DNA of 64,000 bases from positions 15,954,001 through 16,018,000 of the forward strand of contig CM072335.1 of NCBI GenBank assembly GCA_036874045.1, read 5' to 3'. Positions 22,258 to 32,516 of this stretch are shown one piece after another; the stretch's first letter is position 1, and each line of letters starts with the position of its first letter. The DNA is from Cymodocea nodosa. Its lineage: Eukaryota > Streptophyta > Magnoliopsida > Alismatales > Cymodoceaceae. A program made the translations under genes and the position numbers. The notes under the pieces are model-generated. The model had not been told where the DNA came from. It made no database searches and saw only the letters and a program-made list of their open reading frames with translations.

Positions 22258-25200
22258 ATGTCAAATTTTCATCATGATGATCCTTTTAAGTTTATAAATG
22301 ATTTTTTATCAGAAAGTGCTTGTTCTTATTGCCATGTAAAAGGTCATGATGAAAGCATATGTACCAGCAAGTTATTTAATATAAAAATTCAACCAGTAGA
22401 AGAAACAACTCATGTTAGTGATGAATATGATGTCTTGCATGATGCTAGTGAATTTTCTTACGATTTTGATATGCATAAATCTCATATTGATGAAAGAAAT
22501 GATGTTTGTGATTGCTCTCATGTTAGTAGTAGTTCTATAGAAGAGTCCATGAGGAATATAGAGAGAATCATAGAGTTAGGAGATAGCTATTATATTGCCA
22601 CTAAGCTCCTACAACAAAAAGAAGATGTAATTGTCATAGATGATGAAGAAGACTCTAATGTAGATAAAAACGTGAATTTAATCTTAAGATCTGGAAAAAC
22701 CATAGAAAGAAACATATTAGAACATGAAAGTGAAGAAAAACAAAGTGAAGAAAACGTAGATGAAAAGGAAGAAAATATGTTGACAAGAGATGAACATAAG
22801 GATGTAGAACTAGAACATGAAGGAGTTGAACTTGAAAAATGTCTAATGGATGAAACTAATGAAGAATTAATTGAAGAAAACCCTGTTATAGACTTAGAAA
22901 TGGATAAAAAGAAAGAAGAAACATCTGAAAATATGAACAACAAACCACCATTTCCTAGTCGGCTTGACAACAATAAAGAAAATGAGGAAAATGAAGCTAT
23001 AAGAACCATATTTGAGAAAATCAATGTTAATATGCCTATGTTAGAATTAATTAGAAAAATTCCAGCATATGGGAGGGTGCTTAAAAACCTTTGTACCAAG
23101 CATAGGAAGCCAAGAAAAAAATTAAGTAAGCAAGTTTATTTAACCGAGTTAAGTAGTTCAATGTTGCTTGATAGTTTAGCTAAAAAATTCAATGATCCTG
23201 GTGTTCCTCTAATAACTTGCTTAATAGGGAATGTTTTAATTGAAAAAGCATTATTAGATCTTGGTGCAGGAGTTAACGTGATGCCAAAACACTTATATGA
23301 ATAATTGGGAATCACAGGAATTAAGAAAACTAGAACACTAATTAAACTAGCTGATAGATCATATAAGAGTCCCATGGGTATTGTAGAAGATGTCTTAATT
23401 CAAATTGAAGATTTTATATACCCAACCGACTTTATCATTTTAGAAACCAATGCACCAACTTGTGAACCAAATGAATCTACATTGATCCTAGGGAGACCAT
23501 TCTTAGCAACTATTAATGCCCACATTAATTGCAGAAATGGTAAAATGTCAATCTCCTTTAACAATAAGGTGATATCATTGAACATTTTTAAAAGAGATAG
23601 GACTATAAACCATCAAGTAGATGACAACATTAGTGTAAGCATTTCTGAATTATTTGAAGAAGTTGAAAATAGTAGTAATGAGGAAGAACTTAGTGCTGAA
23701 ATTTGCTTTCTAAACGTTGAAGATAATCTAGAACACAAGGTATCGTTACAAGAGAATAGTGGTGAGCATGAAATGAATAATGACTTGATTTTAGAAGTTA
23801 AGGAAAGGAATAAATTAAAAGCACTCCCACAAAATCTGAAATATGCATTTATAGATAAGCAAAATGAATATCCTGTTATAATTGGAGCAAACTTAATCCC
23901 AAACCAAGAAGAAAAATTAATGAAGATATTAAGTAAAAACAAGAGAGCTCTTGGTTGGCAATTGAGTGATATTGTAGGAGTTAGTCCCACTATAGTTCAA
24001 CATAGAATTATCTTAGAAGATGAGAACTATGCCTTTAGAGAACCTCAACGTAGATTAAATCCTCAAATGAGTGAGGTGGTAAAGAAGGAGATAGTTAAAT
24101 AGCTTGACAATGGCATTATATACCCTATTAGTGATAGTAGGTGGGTAAGCCCTGTGCATGTAGTACCTAAGAAATCGGGCTTTACAGTAGTTGAAAATCA
24201 AGATCATGAGTTAGTGCCTACTAGAATAAAAACTAGTTGGAGGGTATGTATTGATTATCGTAAATTGAATTCTGCAACTCGTAAAGATCATTTCCCATTG
24301 CCATTTGTTGATCAGATGCTAGAAAGGTTAGCTGGACATGAATTTTATTGTTTTCTTGATGGATACTCTGGGTACAATCAAATACCCATAATCTCTGAGG
24401 ATCAAGAAAAGACTACTTTTACTTGTCCAAGCGGAACCTATGCTTTTAGGCGTATGCCTTTCGGTTTATGTAATGTGCCTGCAACATTTCAAAGATGCAT
24501 GGCAGGAATTTTTTATGATATGAATGAAAAATTTTTAGAAATTTTCATGGATGACTTTTCTGTTTTTGGCAAAAATTTTGATATTTGTTTACATCATTTA
24601 GATATGGTTTTGCAAAGATGTGTTGAAAAGAATTTTATTTTAAATTGGGAAAAGTGTCATTTCATGGTGAATGAAGGCATAGTTCTTGGGCATGTGATAT
24701 CTAATAGAGGGATTGAGGTGGATAAGGCAAAAATTGACGTTATATCTCATTTGCAGCCACCTAAATCTGTTAAGGAGGTTAGAAGCTTTCTAGGACATGC
24801 TGGTTTCTATCGTAGATTTATTCATGATTTTAGCAAGATAGCAAGACCTATAACTAATTTACTTGCAAAAGATTTTGAGTTTGTTTTTTATGAACATTGT
24901 CTTGCTGCCTTTAATCAACTTAAGCATGCATTAATATCTCCTCCTATAATTCATGCCCCAATATGGGATTATCCTTTTGAAATTATGTGTGATGCCTCCA
25001 ATTATGCAGTAGGTGCAGTACTTGGGCAAATAATTGATAAGAAACATCATGTCATATGCTATGCTAGTAAAACTTTGAATGAAACTCAAGTAAATTATAC
25101 TACCACAGAAAAAGAATTTCTTGCTGTTGTTTTTGCTCTAGATAAATTTAGACCATATTTAGTTTGCAATCAAGTTATTGTGCATACTGATCATGCAGCT

Positions 25201-26706
25201 ATTAAACATTTGATGAGTAAAAAAGATGCAAAACCAAGATTAATTCGTTGGGTTTTATTGCTGCAAGAATTCAACATAGAAATTAAAGATAAGGTTGGAA
25301 AAGAAAATTTAGTTGCTGATCACCTCTCTAGATTAGAAAATATTCCAGCATGCAATAATGTGATTAATGAAAAGTTTCCTGATGAGAGTTTATTTCTAGT
25401 TGGTAAGTTACCTTGGTTTGCAGACATTGCTAACTATCTTGCTATAGGGTTAATACCAACTGATTTATCTAAACCAGATAAGAAAAGATTGAGGTACATG
25501 GCTAAACATTATGTTTGGATGGAACCTTATTTGTATAAAATGGGTTCTGATCAAATTTTAAGAAGATGTCTTCCTGAAGATGAAATTGCTAATGTCTTAA
25601 ATTTTTGTCATAATCATGCTTGTGGAGGTCATCTTAGCCATAGAAAAACTTCTTTGAAAATTCTTGAATGTGGATTTTATTGGCATTCTCTAATTAAAGA
25701 CTCTAAAGATCATTGTAGACATTGTGATAGATGCCAAAGAATGGGAAAAATTTCCAAACGAAATATGATGCCTTTGAATCCTATCATTGAAGTTGAAATT
25801 TTTGATGTTTGGGGCATTGATTTCATGGGACCATTTCCCATTTCTTTTGGTTATTCTTATATTTTGTTGGCTGTTGATTATGTTTCTAAATGGATTGAAG
25901 TTATCCCAACTAAGAGAAATGATGCTAAAGTTGTTGTTGATTTTCTTAGATCTAACATTTTTGCTAGATTTGGTATTCCAAGAGCTATAATTAGTGATAA
26001 TGGACCTCACTTTTGCAACAGAGTATTTCAAATGGCTTTGAGGAAGTATGGGGTTACTCACAAGTTAGCAACACCATATCATCCTCAAACAAGTGGGCAA
26101 GTTGAGGTATCCAATAGACAAATCAAGCACATGCTCGAAAAAGTAATCAAACCAAGTAAGAAGGATTGGGCAGAAAAGCTTAATGATGCACTTTGGGGTT
26201 ATAAGACTGCCCATAAAACTGTGTTAGGAATGTCACCATTTAGAGTAGTTTATGGGAAAGCATGTCATTTACCTATAGAAATAGAACATAAAGCAGAATG
26301 GGCTATTAGAACATTTAACATGTGTGTTGATGATGCAGGAAAAGCAAGAAAATATCAACTCAATGAGCTGGAAGAAATAAGAAGAGAGGCTTATGAAAAT
26401 GCAAAGATTGCAAAAGAACGAGCAAAAGCATTCCATGACAAGAAAATTTTGAGAAATGACTTTCATGAGGGACAAGAAGTTTTATTATATAACTCTAGAT
26501 TACATTTGTTCCCTGGAAAATTTAAGACTAGATGGACAGGACCATTCATCATTAAACATATATATAATCATGGAGCTATAGCTATAGAAAATTGTAAGAC
26601 AGGATTTAAAACTGTAGTGAATGGTCAAAGACTTAAAGAATATTATCTTGGAAAAACCTACAATCATGGAGAGAGTGCTTTGTTGTTGGAACCCAATTAT
26701 AATTAG
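22258..26706 (+). pseudogene. Athila family-2 pol (zinc knuckle, protease, RT, RNase H, integrase), two in-frame stops
   Basis: One continuous frame of about 1480 codons from ATG 22258 (MSNFHHDD), only 124 bp after the primer site. A CCHC knuckle (C-x2-C-x4-H-x4-C) lies at 22321-22362, then an acidic linker, protease (DLGAG at 23257-23271; LILGRPFLAT near 23490), RT (FMDD at 24544-24555), RNase H (CDASN, TEKE, HTDH), integrase (H-H-C-C about 25608-25735; [12 protein letters not shown] and TSGQVEVSN carrying the D, D and E) and a C-terminal GPFIIKHIY module. Two stops break it: TAA 23302-23304 (by comparison a former Gln) and TAG 24100-24102 (a former Trp, as in VKWLDN of the relatives). Otherwise all catalytic residues are present. 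It may have been active recently. There is no Gag domain in it beyond the knuckle. Confidence 0.93.
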
Positions 26707-27081
26707 TGTTTGTATGTATTTAGTTGTAGATGTAGTTTTTCTTTTCTTAATTCTTAGTAATTTTTCATTCTATGTATTAGTGTGTTAGTAGTTAACAATA
26801 AAATTTATTATTGCAAGTTCACGTCAAAATTTTATATGCTTATTATCATGCATCTATCCTTGTTGTTTCATGTCATCTTGAATTTATATGATGAACCATT
26901 CATGCTGAAATTTTATGATATATGATGGTACTTGTATACTTTGATGATATTTCACCATGTAAATAACTCTTGCATATACTCTTGAATTACATAAATGATG
27001 TGAATGTCTTAGTGCATGAAAAGTTGGGAGAGAGGCGCAGATAACAGGTTGATACGCATAGAGAATCAAAAAGAAACACAC

Positions 27082-28377
27082 ATGGCAGCAAACAATAATG
27101 AGAGGAGGGTGGTGCTCAAGGACATGTTCTATCCTACACAGAGAAGTAGGATCACTTGCATTCAACTACCAGATGAGAATGGAGCACATTTTGAGTTGAA
27201 ATCCCACTACATCAGCCAATTACCAAAGTTCATGGGACACGATGATGAGGATGCTTATGGCTTCCTTGAAGAATTTGAAGATGTATGCAACTTAATGAAG
27301 ATACAAAATCTGACAGATGATTCCATCCTATTGAGATTTGTTCCCTTTGCCTTGAGAGACCAAGCAAGAAGGTGGCTTCAAAGTTTACCACCCAACTCTA
27401 TTACTTCATGGGAGCAATTTAGTGCCATCTTTTTGAAAAGATTCTATCCAATTGCCAAAACAAATGAGATGAGAAAGGTTATTAATTCTTGCTATCAAAT
27501 GCTAGAAGAATCATTTGCTAATTTCTTTAGCAGGTTCAATGAATTGCTTGTGAGGTGTCCACATCATGGGATACCCTTGTGGAGACAATGCCAAATCGTG
27601 TATGATGGAATCCCTACATCAGTAAAGGGCTTGCTGGAATCCATGGTGCAAGGAGACTTTGCAAATCTTGAAGACACAGTGGCATGGAACTTCTTGGGAG
27701 AGTTGGCGGCAAAGACATTAAGTTGGGAGAAATCCTCTCCAAGATCTGAAACAAGGCAAGAGAAGGGCATTCATTCCATAAATGCAACCACGGCCCTTGA
27801 AATGAAATATGGAAGCCTATTGAAAAGGGTTGAAGCAATAGAAGGAAAAGGGAAAGAACCACTCAAGTGCTTGGGATGCAATATGGTAGGCCATATTGTG
27901 AATGAATGTCCTATGTTGGCTAACCCTTCTACTGATGTTCAGGAAATATACACAATGAACAATCAAAGGCAAGAAGTTTATGACAACTCCTACAACCCAT
28001 CTTGGAGGAACCACCCAAACTTTTCATGGAGAAACTCACATTTTCAAGATAATCAACATGGTGAATCCTCAAATTTTCAAGGCAATCAACCTACACGAAA
28101 TACTATGGAATTGGCTAAGAAAAATGATCATTCAGCAGCAATAGAAGACATGGGAAAGAAGATAGACAGCTTGATCAAAGGCATGGAAGCATTTGCCATG
28201 AACAACGCTAAGTATCAACCAATTGTGCATGCTAATGCACAATCAATCAGCAAGATAGAGGCACAACTATCCCAAATATCAGCAAGGCTTTGCGAGAGGG
28301 AGAAAGAAACCATTCCAAGCCAAGCTATCACAAATCCACGTGTCAACCAAGTGGAGACAACTTCAGGAGAAAAGTAA
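27082..28377 (+). CDS. Athila family-2 Gag, downstream of pol (intact frame)
   Basis: 431 residues from ATG 27082 (MAANNNERR); the frame is open from an earlier ATG at 27016, which would add 22 residues. It is a Retrotrans_gag-type capsid protein: FELKSHYISQLPKF, LRFVPFALRDQARRWLQSLP and FLKRFYP are the conserved Athila Gag blocks. A CCHC knuckle, CLGCNMVGHIVNEC, follows near 27867-27908, then SYNPSWRNHPNFSW and a Gln/Asn-rich end with a coiled stretch. It packages element RNA. Placed 375 bp after the pol stop, it would need its own mRNA or internal initiation. Position after pol is unusual; see findings. No frameshift or stop is seen. Confidence 0.92.
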   Translation: MAANNNERRVVLKDMFYPTQRSRITCIQLPDENGAHFELKSHYISQLPKFMGHDDEDAYGFLEEFEDVCNLMKIQNLTDDSILLRFVPFALRDQARRWLQSLPPNSITSWEQFSAIFLKRFYPIAKTNEMRKVINSCYQMLEESFANFFSRFNELLVRCPHHGIPLWRQCQIVYDGIPTSVKGLLESMVQGDFANLEDTVAWNFLGELAAKTLSWEKSSPRSETRQEKGIHSINATTALEMKYGSLLKRVEAIEGKGKEPLKCLGCNMVGHIVNECPMLANPSTDVQEIYTMNNQRQEVYDNSYNPSWRNHPNFSWRNSHFQDNQHGESSNFQGNQPTRNTMELAKKNDHSAAIEDMGKKIDSLIKGMEAFAMNNAKYQPIVHANAQSISKIEAQLSQISARLCEREKETIPSQAITNPRVNQVETTSGEK

Positions 28378-29956
28378 AGAGAAGAATCACTTGCAATCAA
28401 CAAGATAGCTAGATGCAACCTTTTATCTCCACAACTTATGCTCAGCTTATTTGATAAGAGACTTATTTTATTTCATGCTTGAGATGTTTAATTTTAAAGA
28501 ACAGAATTTGATGATATATTTAAAAGTAGTTAGATGCATGATTTTCAAATACTTGAAGGGTGTAGAATGGGTTGAAAGACTTTATCATGATATCATGTGT
28601 TTGTTTGACAAATTGATGTTCAACCATAATTAAAGTTAAATACATTTTATCTATACCACTTGAAGAGCAGTGCACAACAGGTATGAGCTAACATTTTTTT
28701 TTTTACTTATTCTTATTGTTGAAACAATCCTTTCTACATTGAGGACAATGCAGGAACTAAGTGCGGGGGGGAGGAGAAAGTAAAAAAATGTTTTAGGATG
28801 CATACTACAGCAATGAAATTGAAAATTTTCCAAATGTAAGTTTCTTTCACAAGCAGGTTGGTGGTAAGTTTGAAAATTCATTCTATATGTTGCATGCCAC
28901 CATGTTTTATGTGTATCCATGATAAGAACTTGCATGTCAATTTTATTTTTTTTAGGAAATAGCTTTGTTAGTTTAATTTTGATTTTGAATTATTGCATCT
29001 TAGCCTTACTAGCATGCTACTCAATCTCCATTGTATGCTCTTAAGGTTAAGATCATTAATTCTTTATTAGTTTTAGCTTTGTTTTCATTTGAACTTAATT
29101 TCTTTTTGTGGCATGTTGAATTTTCCTCAGTAATGTTCTTTCCTTATGATGTCGTACACTTAGAGCTGAGCTTATCTTTAAGGTGAGGATAGGAATATGC
29201 ATTTGAGATGCCAACCATAGTTTCTTACTTATAACATATACACATTCTTGCACTAGACTCTTAATCATGTGGTATCTAGAGGACTCTTCTTATGACATGA
29301 ATCTTGAGGAGTGGCTTAGGAAATCTTTCCAATAGGTTGTCCCATGAGAAGGGTAGATATATGAATTTGGGAATAAGGTTTGATACCCGTTCTCATAAGG
29401 TTGCTGGGGACGGAGGCTAAGTAACCTCTTAGTCTTCACATGTAAACCCTTTATGGGAGGTATCCTAAGGGTAGTGGTAGGATGTGAGAAAAGAGAGGTT
29501 TCCAAAAAAAAAAAAAAAAAAAAAAAGAAGAAGAAGAAGAAGTTGTTCTATATAATGAATAAAGAAAATACTTTTGTAGAATAAAAAAAAAAAAACTCAA
29601 TTGAAAATAAAGGGGCAATGTACTAGAGGATAGAAGCCTAAAGAAACCTTCATGTATTCTTGGATTAAGTGAGATGAACCTAGATGCTATTGATTATGGG
29701 TCTAAGCACTTTGCACTTAATAGTATCTTTAAAAACTTATTTTCCTTAGGTTGGCATTAGATGTCTATTCTATATTCCTCACCATTACAAGAACTCACCT
29801 TGTGAGTGGAGATTATCTATAAGTATTGTTGCATTACTTAGTGAGAATTTAATTTGCCTTAATTTTCTTTATTGTGTTTGTTTGTTTAAAAGGGGTTCCT
29901 TAATCTTTTCTTCTTAAATTTTGCCAGAGGACTAGCAAAGTTTAAGTGTGGGAGGG
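28378..29956 (+). other. 3' region of element B with internal and terminal purine tracts
   Basis: No gene. At 28736-28780 the motif TTGAGGACAATGC is followed by a G/A run, matching 1943-1982 in family 1. At 29504-29541 there is an A-run passing into GAA repeats. The terminal polypurine tract, GTGTGGGAGGG (29946-29956), abuts the 3' LTR and is preceded by GGACTAGCAAAG, as at 3084-3112. Confidence 0.75.
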
Positions 29957-31508
29957 TGTTCAAGCTTTAATTTTGCCCATTTTTAATGAATTTTATAAGT
30001 AATTTTGCATGATATTATATATCTATGATGGATAAATGATATTAATTATGGGTAATATAAGTCTTGAAATATAGTGCAATATAGAAATTTAATTAACAAG
30101 TGCATCCCCCATTGGATATAATTTTACATGGAACACATTGATTTATTTTGCATGTCCTATGTTGGCTAACGTCTCTTGGAGTTCAACTTCCATTAATTGT
30201 AGGTAACATATATATGGGAGGAGCTTAATGCAAAAGACCAAAGAAGATGTAAAGAATCAAAAGTTGGTGGACTAAACTTTAAAGAAGAGGACATGCCAAC
30301 ACCTTATTGGCCCTCCTAGATCTATGGCATCTTATTGGCTTGGTGATAAAACCAAGGTGCCACATCAAAGAGAGAGAAGACAAAACAACATAAATACAAG
30401 GGGAGAGGAATTTCGACCAACAACTTGGTGTTTCCAAGGAGAGAAAGAAGGAGGAGAAGAAGCTTGGAGGTGAGGCTTGTGCTTCCAAAGAGAGGCCATC
30501 CATTCATGCTATTCACCATTCCAAGGGCTAAGGAGAAGACGTCCAAGCTTGGAGGTGGATTTGCTGCCAAGTTCCATTGAATTCAAAGCTCTAGAGAAGA
30601 AGATAAGAAGCTCCTAAGGTAGTGACAACTCTTAGAGTTTATTATTTTCTTGTGTAGAAGGAAGAATTGATGAGAAATGGTGGTGAACATCTCAATTATA
30701 TGTCTTCTTAGCTAGATATAGTTTAATGAATGTATATGAATGTTTAATTCTTCTTTTCAACTTCTAATTTGCATCCTCTATTCACATGTATTGTTGGGGC
30801 TGTTGGTGAGACTTTCATACAAGTGAATGACACTCACCAATGGTGGCTTGGCGCATTTGAGAAGAAGGTGTGAATTGAAAGAAGAAGAAAATAAGTGTTG
30901 ATGTTCATTTTAATGAAGAACCTATCACTTTTATCTAGTTGTTAATTTTAATTTCAGTAGTTAATTGAGTTTGTTATATCTTATATTGATCACATTTTGT
31001 CTTAATCAATCTCCAAAAAGAATTTCTAATGCAAGTAGTATAGTATAGTTTAGCTAGATTAGCAAATAGCATAGTTGCATGCATTTAGTATAAATTAGAA
31101 TAGAGTAGTATAGTCTATTGAACCTTCTTGTTTTATTTTTCTTTCCTTAATATTGATGCATGGATATCACTTCTGAAATCACGTGGAACTTGTGTGCATG
31201 TTATAATTGAATGAGTTGATAGATTTACAAGTAAAGAAATTGATTCACATCACCATTTTCCACTACACATTGCCTCACTACACATTGCCTTAAAATTGCA
31301 TGATTTGTGAGCTTGTGTTAACTTTGATTATTCTACATTCACATGTCATTAATTTACTGAAGTATACCTAAGAGCTTGAAGAACAAGTTGAGTAATAGTT
31401 GATTAAGTCATAAACACAATCCTTATGGAAGAATGACCTGTATTTGCCATGTACACCAAAAGAACTATGCACTTGCAGCAAAGCTTGAGCTAAAAATATA
31501 GCTCAACA
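29957..31508 (+). mobile_element. 3' LTR of element B
   Basis: 1552 bp, TGTTCAAGCT... to ...GCTCAACA. Longer than the 5' LTR by exactly one 15-bp tandem copy of CACTACACATTGCCT near 31261-31290. Confidence 0.95.
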
Positions 31509-31790
31509 TTATGCATAAATTATAAAGAGTTAAATAAGAATGTGGAGGTTATGCATAAATTATAGAGTTAAATAAGAATACTATTAAAGACAACTACCCA
31601 ATGCCCATTATCGAAGAACTACCTGAATCAAGGAAAGTAAAGTGCTATTCTAAAATTGATTTAAAAGTCAGATATCAGTAGGTTAGAATGAAGAAGATAT
31701 TCATAAAATAACCTTTAAAATTCACGATGAACATTATGAATTTGTAGTTATACCCTTCAAATTATACAAGGGTATTTAAAACACTTGGAA
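31509..31790 (+). pseudogene. Chromovirus-type gypsy RT remnant (right half)
   Basis: Continues the pol broken at 20572. From 31577 it reads TIKDNYPMPIIEEL and, after a frameshift, YSKIDLK and EDIHK...HYEFVV, matching the RT palm of chromoviruses (NVTIKDKYPIP..., FSKIDL, EFLVMPFG). It carries stops, including a former Gln. A 36-bp tandem duplication of the insertion-site sequence lies at about 31509-31575. Confidence 0.7.
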
Positions 31791-32402
31791 AAGCTACCAT
31801 TAGCCAATTATAGTAGATTCTCCGTAATAGTTCCAAAGGTATACGGTGCTTGCAATGTTTCTTGAACGAACTGGGAAGAATTTATATTACATGAAAATAT
31901 AATATTTGATCAGAAAGAAACACTAATAAGAAGCTAAGAAGAATACAGAGAAAGGATATCATACACAGCATGATACGAATGTGAGAAACATAAATTCTTA
32001 ACCTGAATAGCCTGCATAACGATTACCATTTCATTTGCATGCTGCCGAGAAGCTCGTATGAAAATCCATGCAGAACTAAAATAAAAGAAGTAACTAATAA
32101 ATCATCATGAGTTCAGAATTTAGCTATTCAATGTCCCTGCTTCCAGTCAGTATTATTGATTGTCTCGACAGACTAATCAGATCAAAGTCGAATGGAGTGG
32201 AGACAAGAATATCAAGTATGCCCAACCAAGAGTCAAAGGATGATGTGTGGAAAAAAAGTTGACTGAAGAACTTGATCTGGTTTGGCATAGAAATAAAAGA
32301 ATGAAAATATACAGAGAAGAATATTACAAGAAATGAAACAGAAACTGTAATTTATATATATATGTGCTTACAGAATGCAAAATGCTCAATTTTGATTCAG
32401 AT
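31791..32402. other. 3' flank and probable 3' UTR of the SNARE gene
   Basis: AT-rich sequence downstream (minus strand) of the SNARE stop codon at 32403. The 3' UTR must lie here, but I cannot place a polyadenylation site. No other gene is seen. Confidence 0.5.
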
Positions 32403-32516
32403 TTACTTAGTCAACCAGTAAATCAATATAAGAAATGTGCACGTAGAAGCAACAAGAGAAATGATAATGGTGTCCATCGATTTCCTCCTCTTAATACCCG
32501 CAAGAATATTGTTTAC
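32403..32516 (-). CDS. GOS11: SNARE gene exon 5 (residues 185-221, membrane anchor)
   Basis: Acceptor TCTTCAG. Encodes VNNILAGIKRRKSMD and a hydrophobic tail anchor of about 20 residues, ending in IYWLTK and TAA at 32405-32403. Confidence 0.93.
   Translation of the reverse strand, partial: VNNILAGIKRRKSMDTIIISLVASTCTFLILIYWLTK

Larger units (their letters stand above)
20573..31508 (+). mobile_element. Complete Athila family-2 element B with pol before gag
   Basis: 10,936 bp. The two LTRs (1537 and 1552 bp) have TG...CA ends and are flanked by the 5-bp duplication TTATG (20568-20572 and 31509-31513). Order inside: primer site 22116-22133, pol 22258-26706, gag 27082-28377, long 3' region with two purine tracts, 3' LTR. 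By eye the LTRs differ at about 21 positions, plus a 15-bp tandem duplication in the 3' LTR near 31261-31290, so the insertion is young. Only two stops interrupt pol and none interrupts gag. The order of gag and pol is the reverse of the usual one. Confidence 0.95.

Noticed and set aside
22590-23099. 169-codon minus-strand frame inside element B pol
   Set aside because: Ser/Phe/Leu-rich antisense image of the acidic Glu/Asn-rich linker of pol; no motif of its own.
27016-28377. Element B gag as a separate nested retrotransposon inside element B
   Set aside because: No LTRs, primer site, target duplication or poly(A) borders it on either side, and the same order occurs in element C. Part of element B is the simpler reading.
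28651-28935. 94-codon antisense frame in the 3' region of element B
   Set aside because: Covers the internal purine tract; low similarity to anything known and not present in the corresponding family-1 tail.
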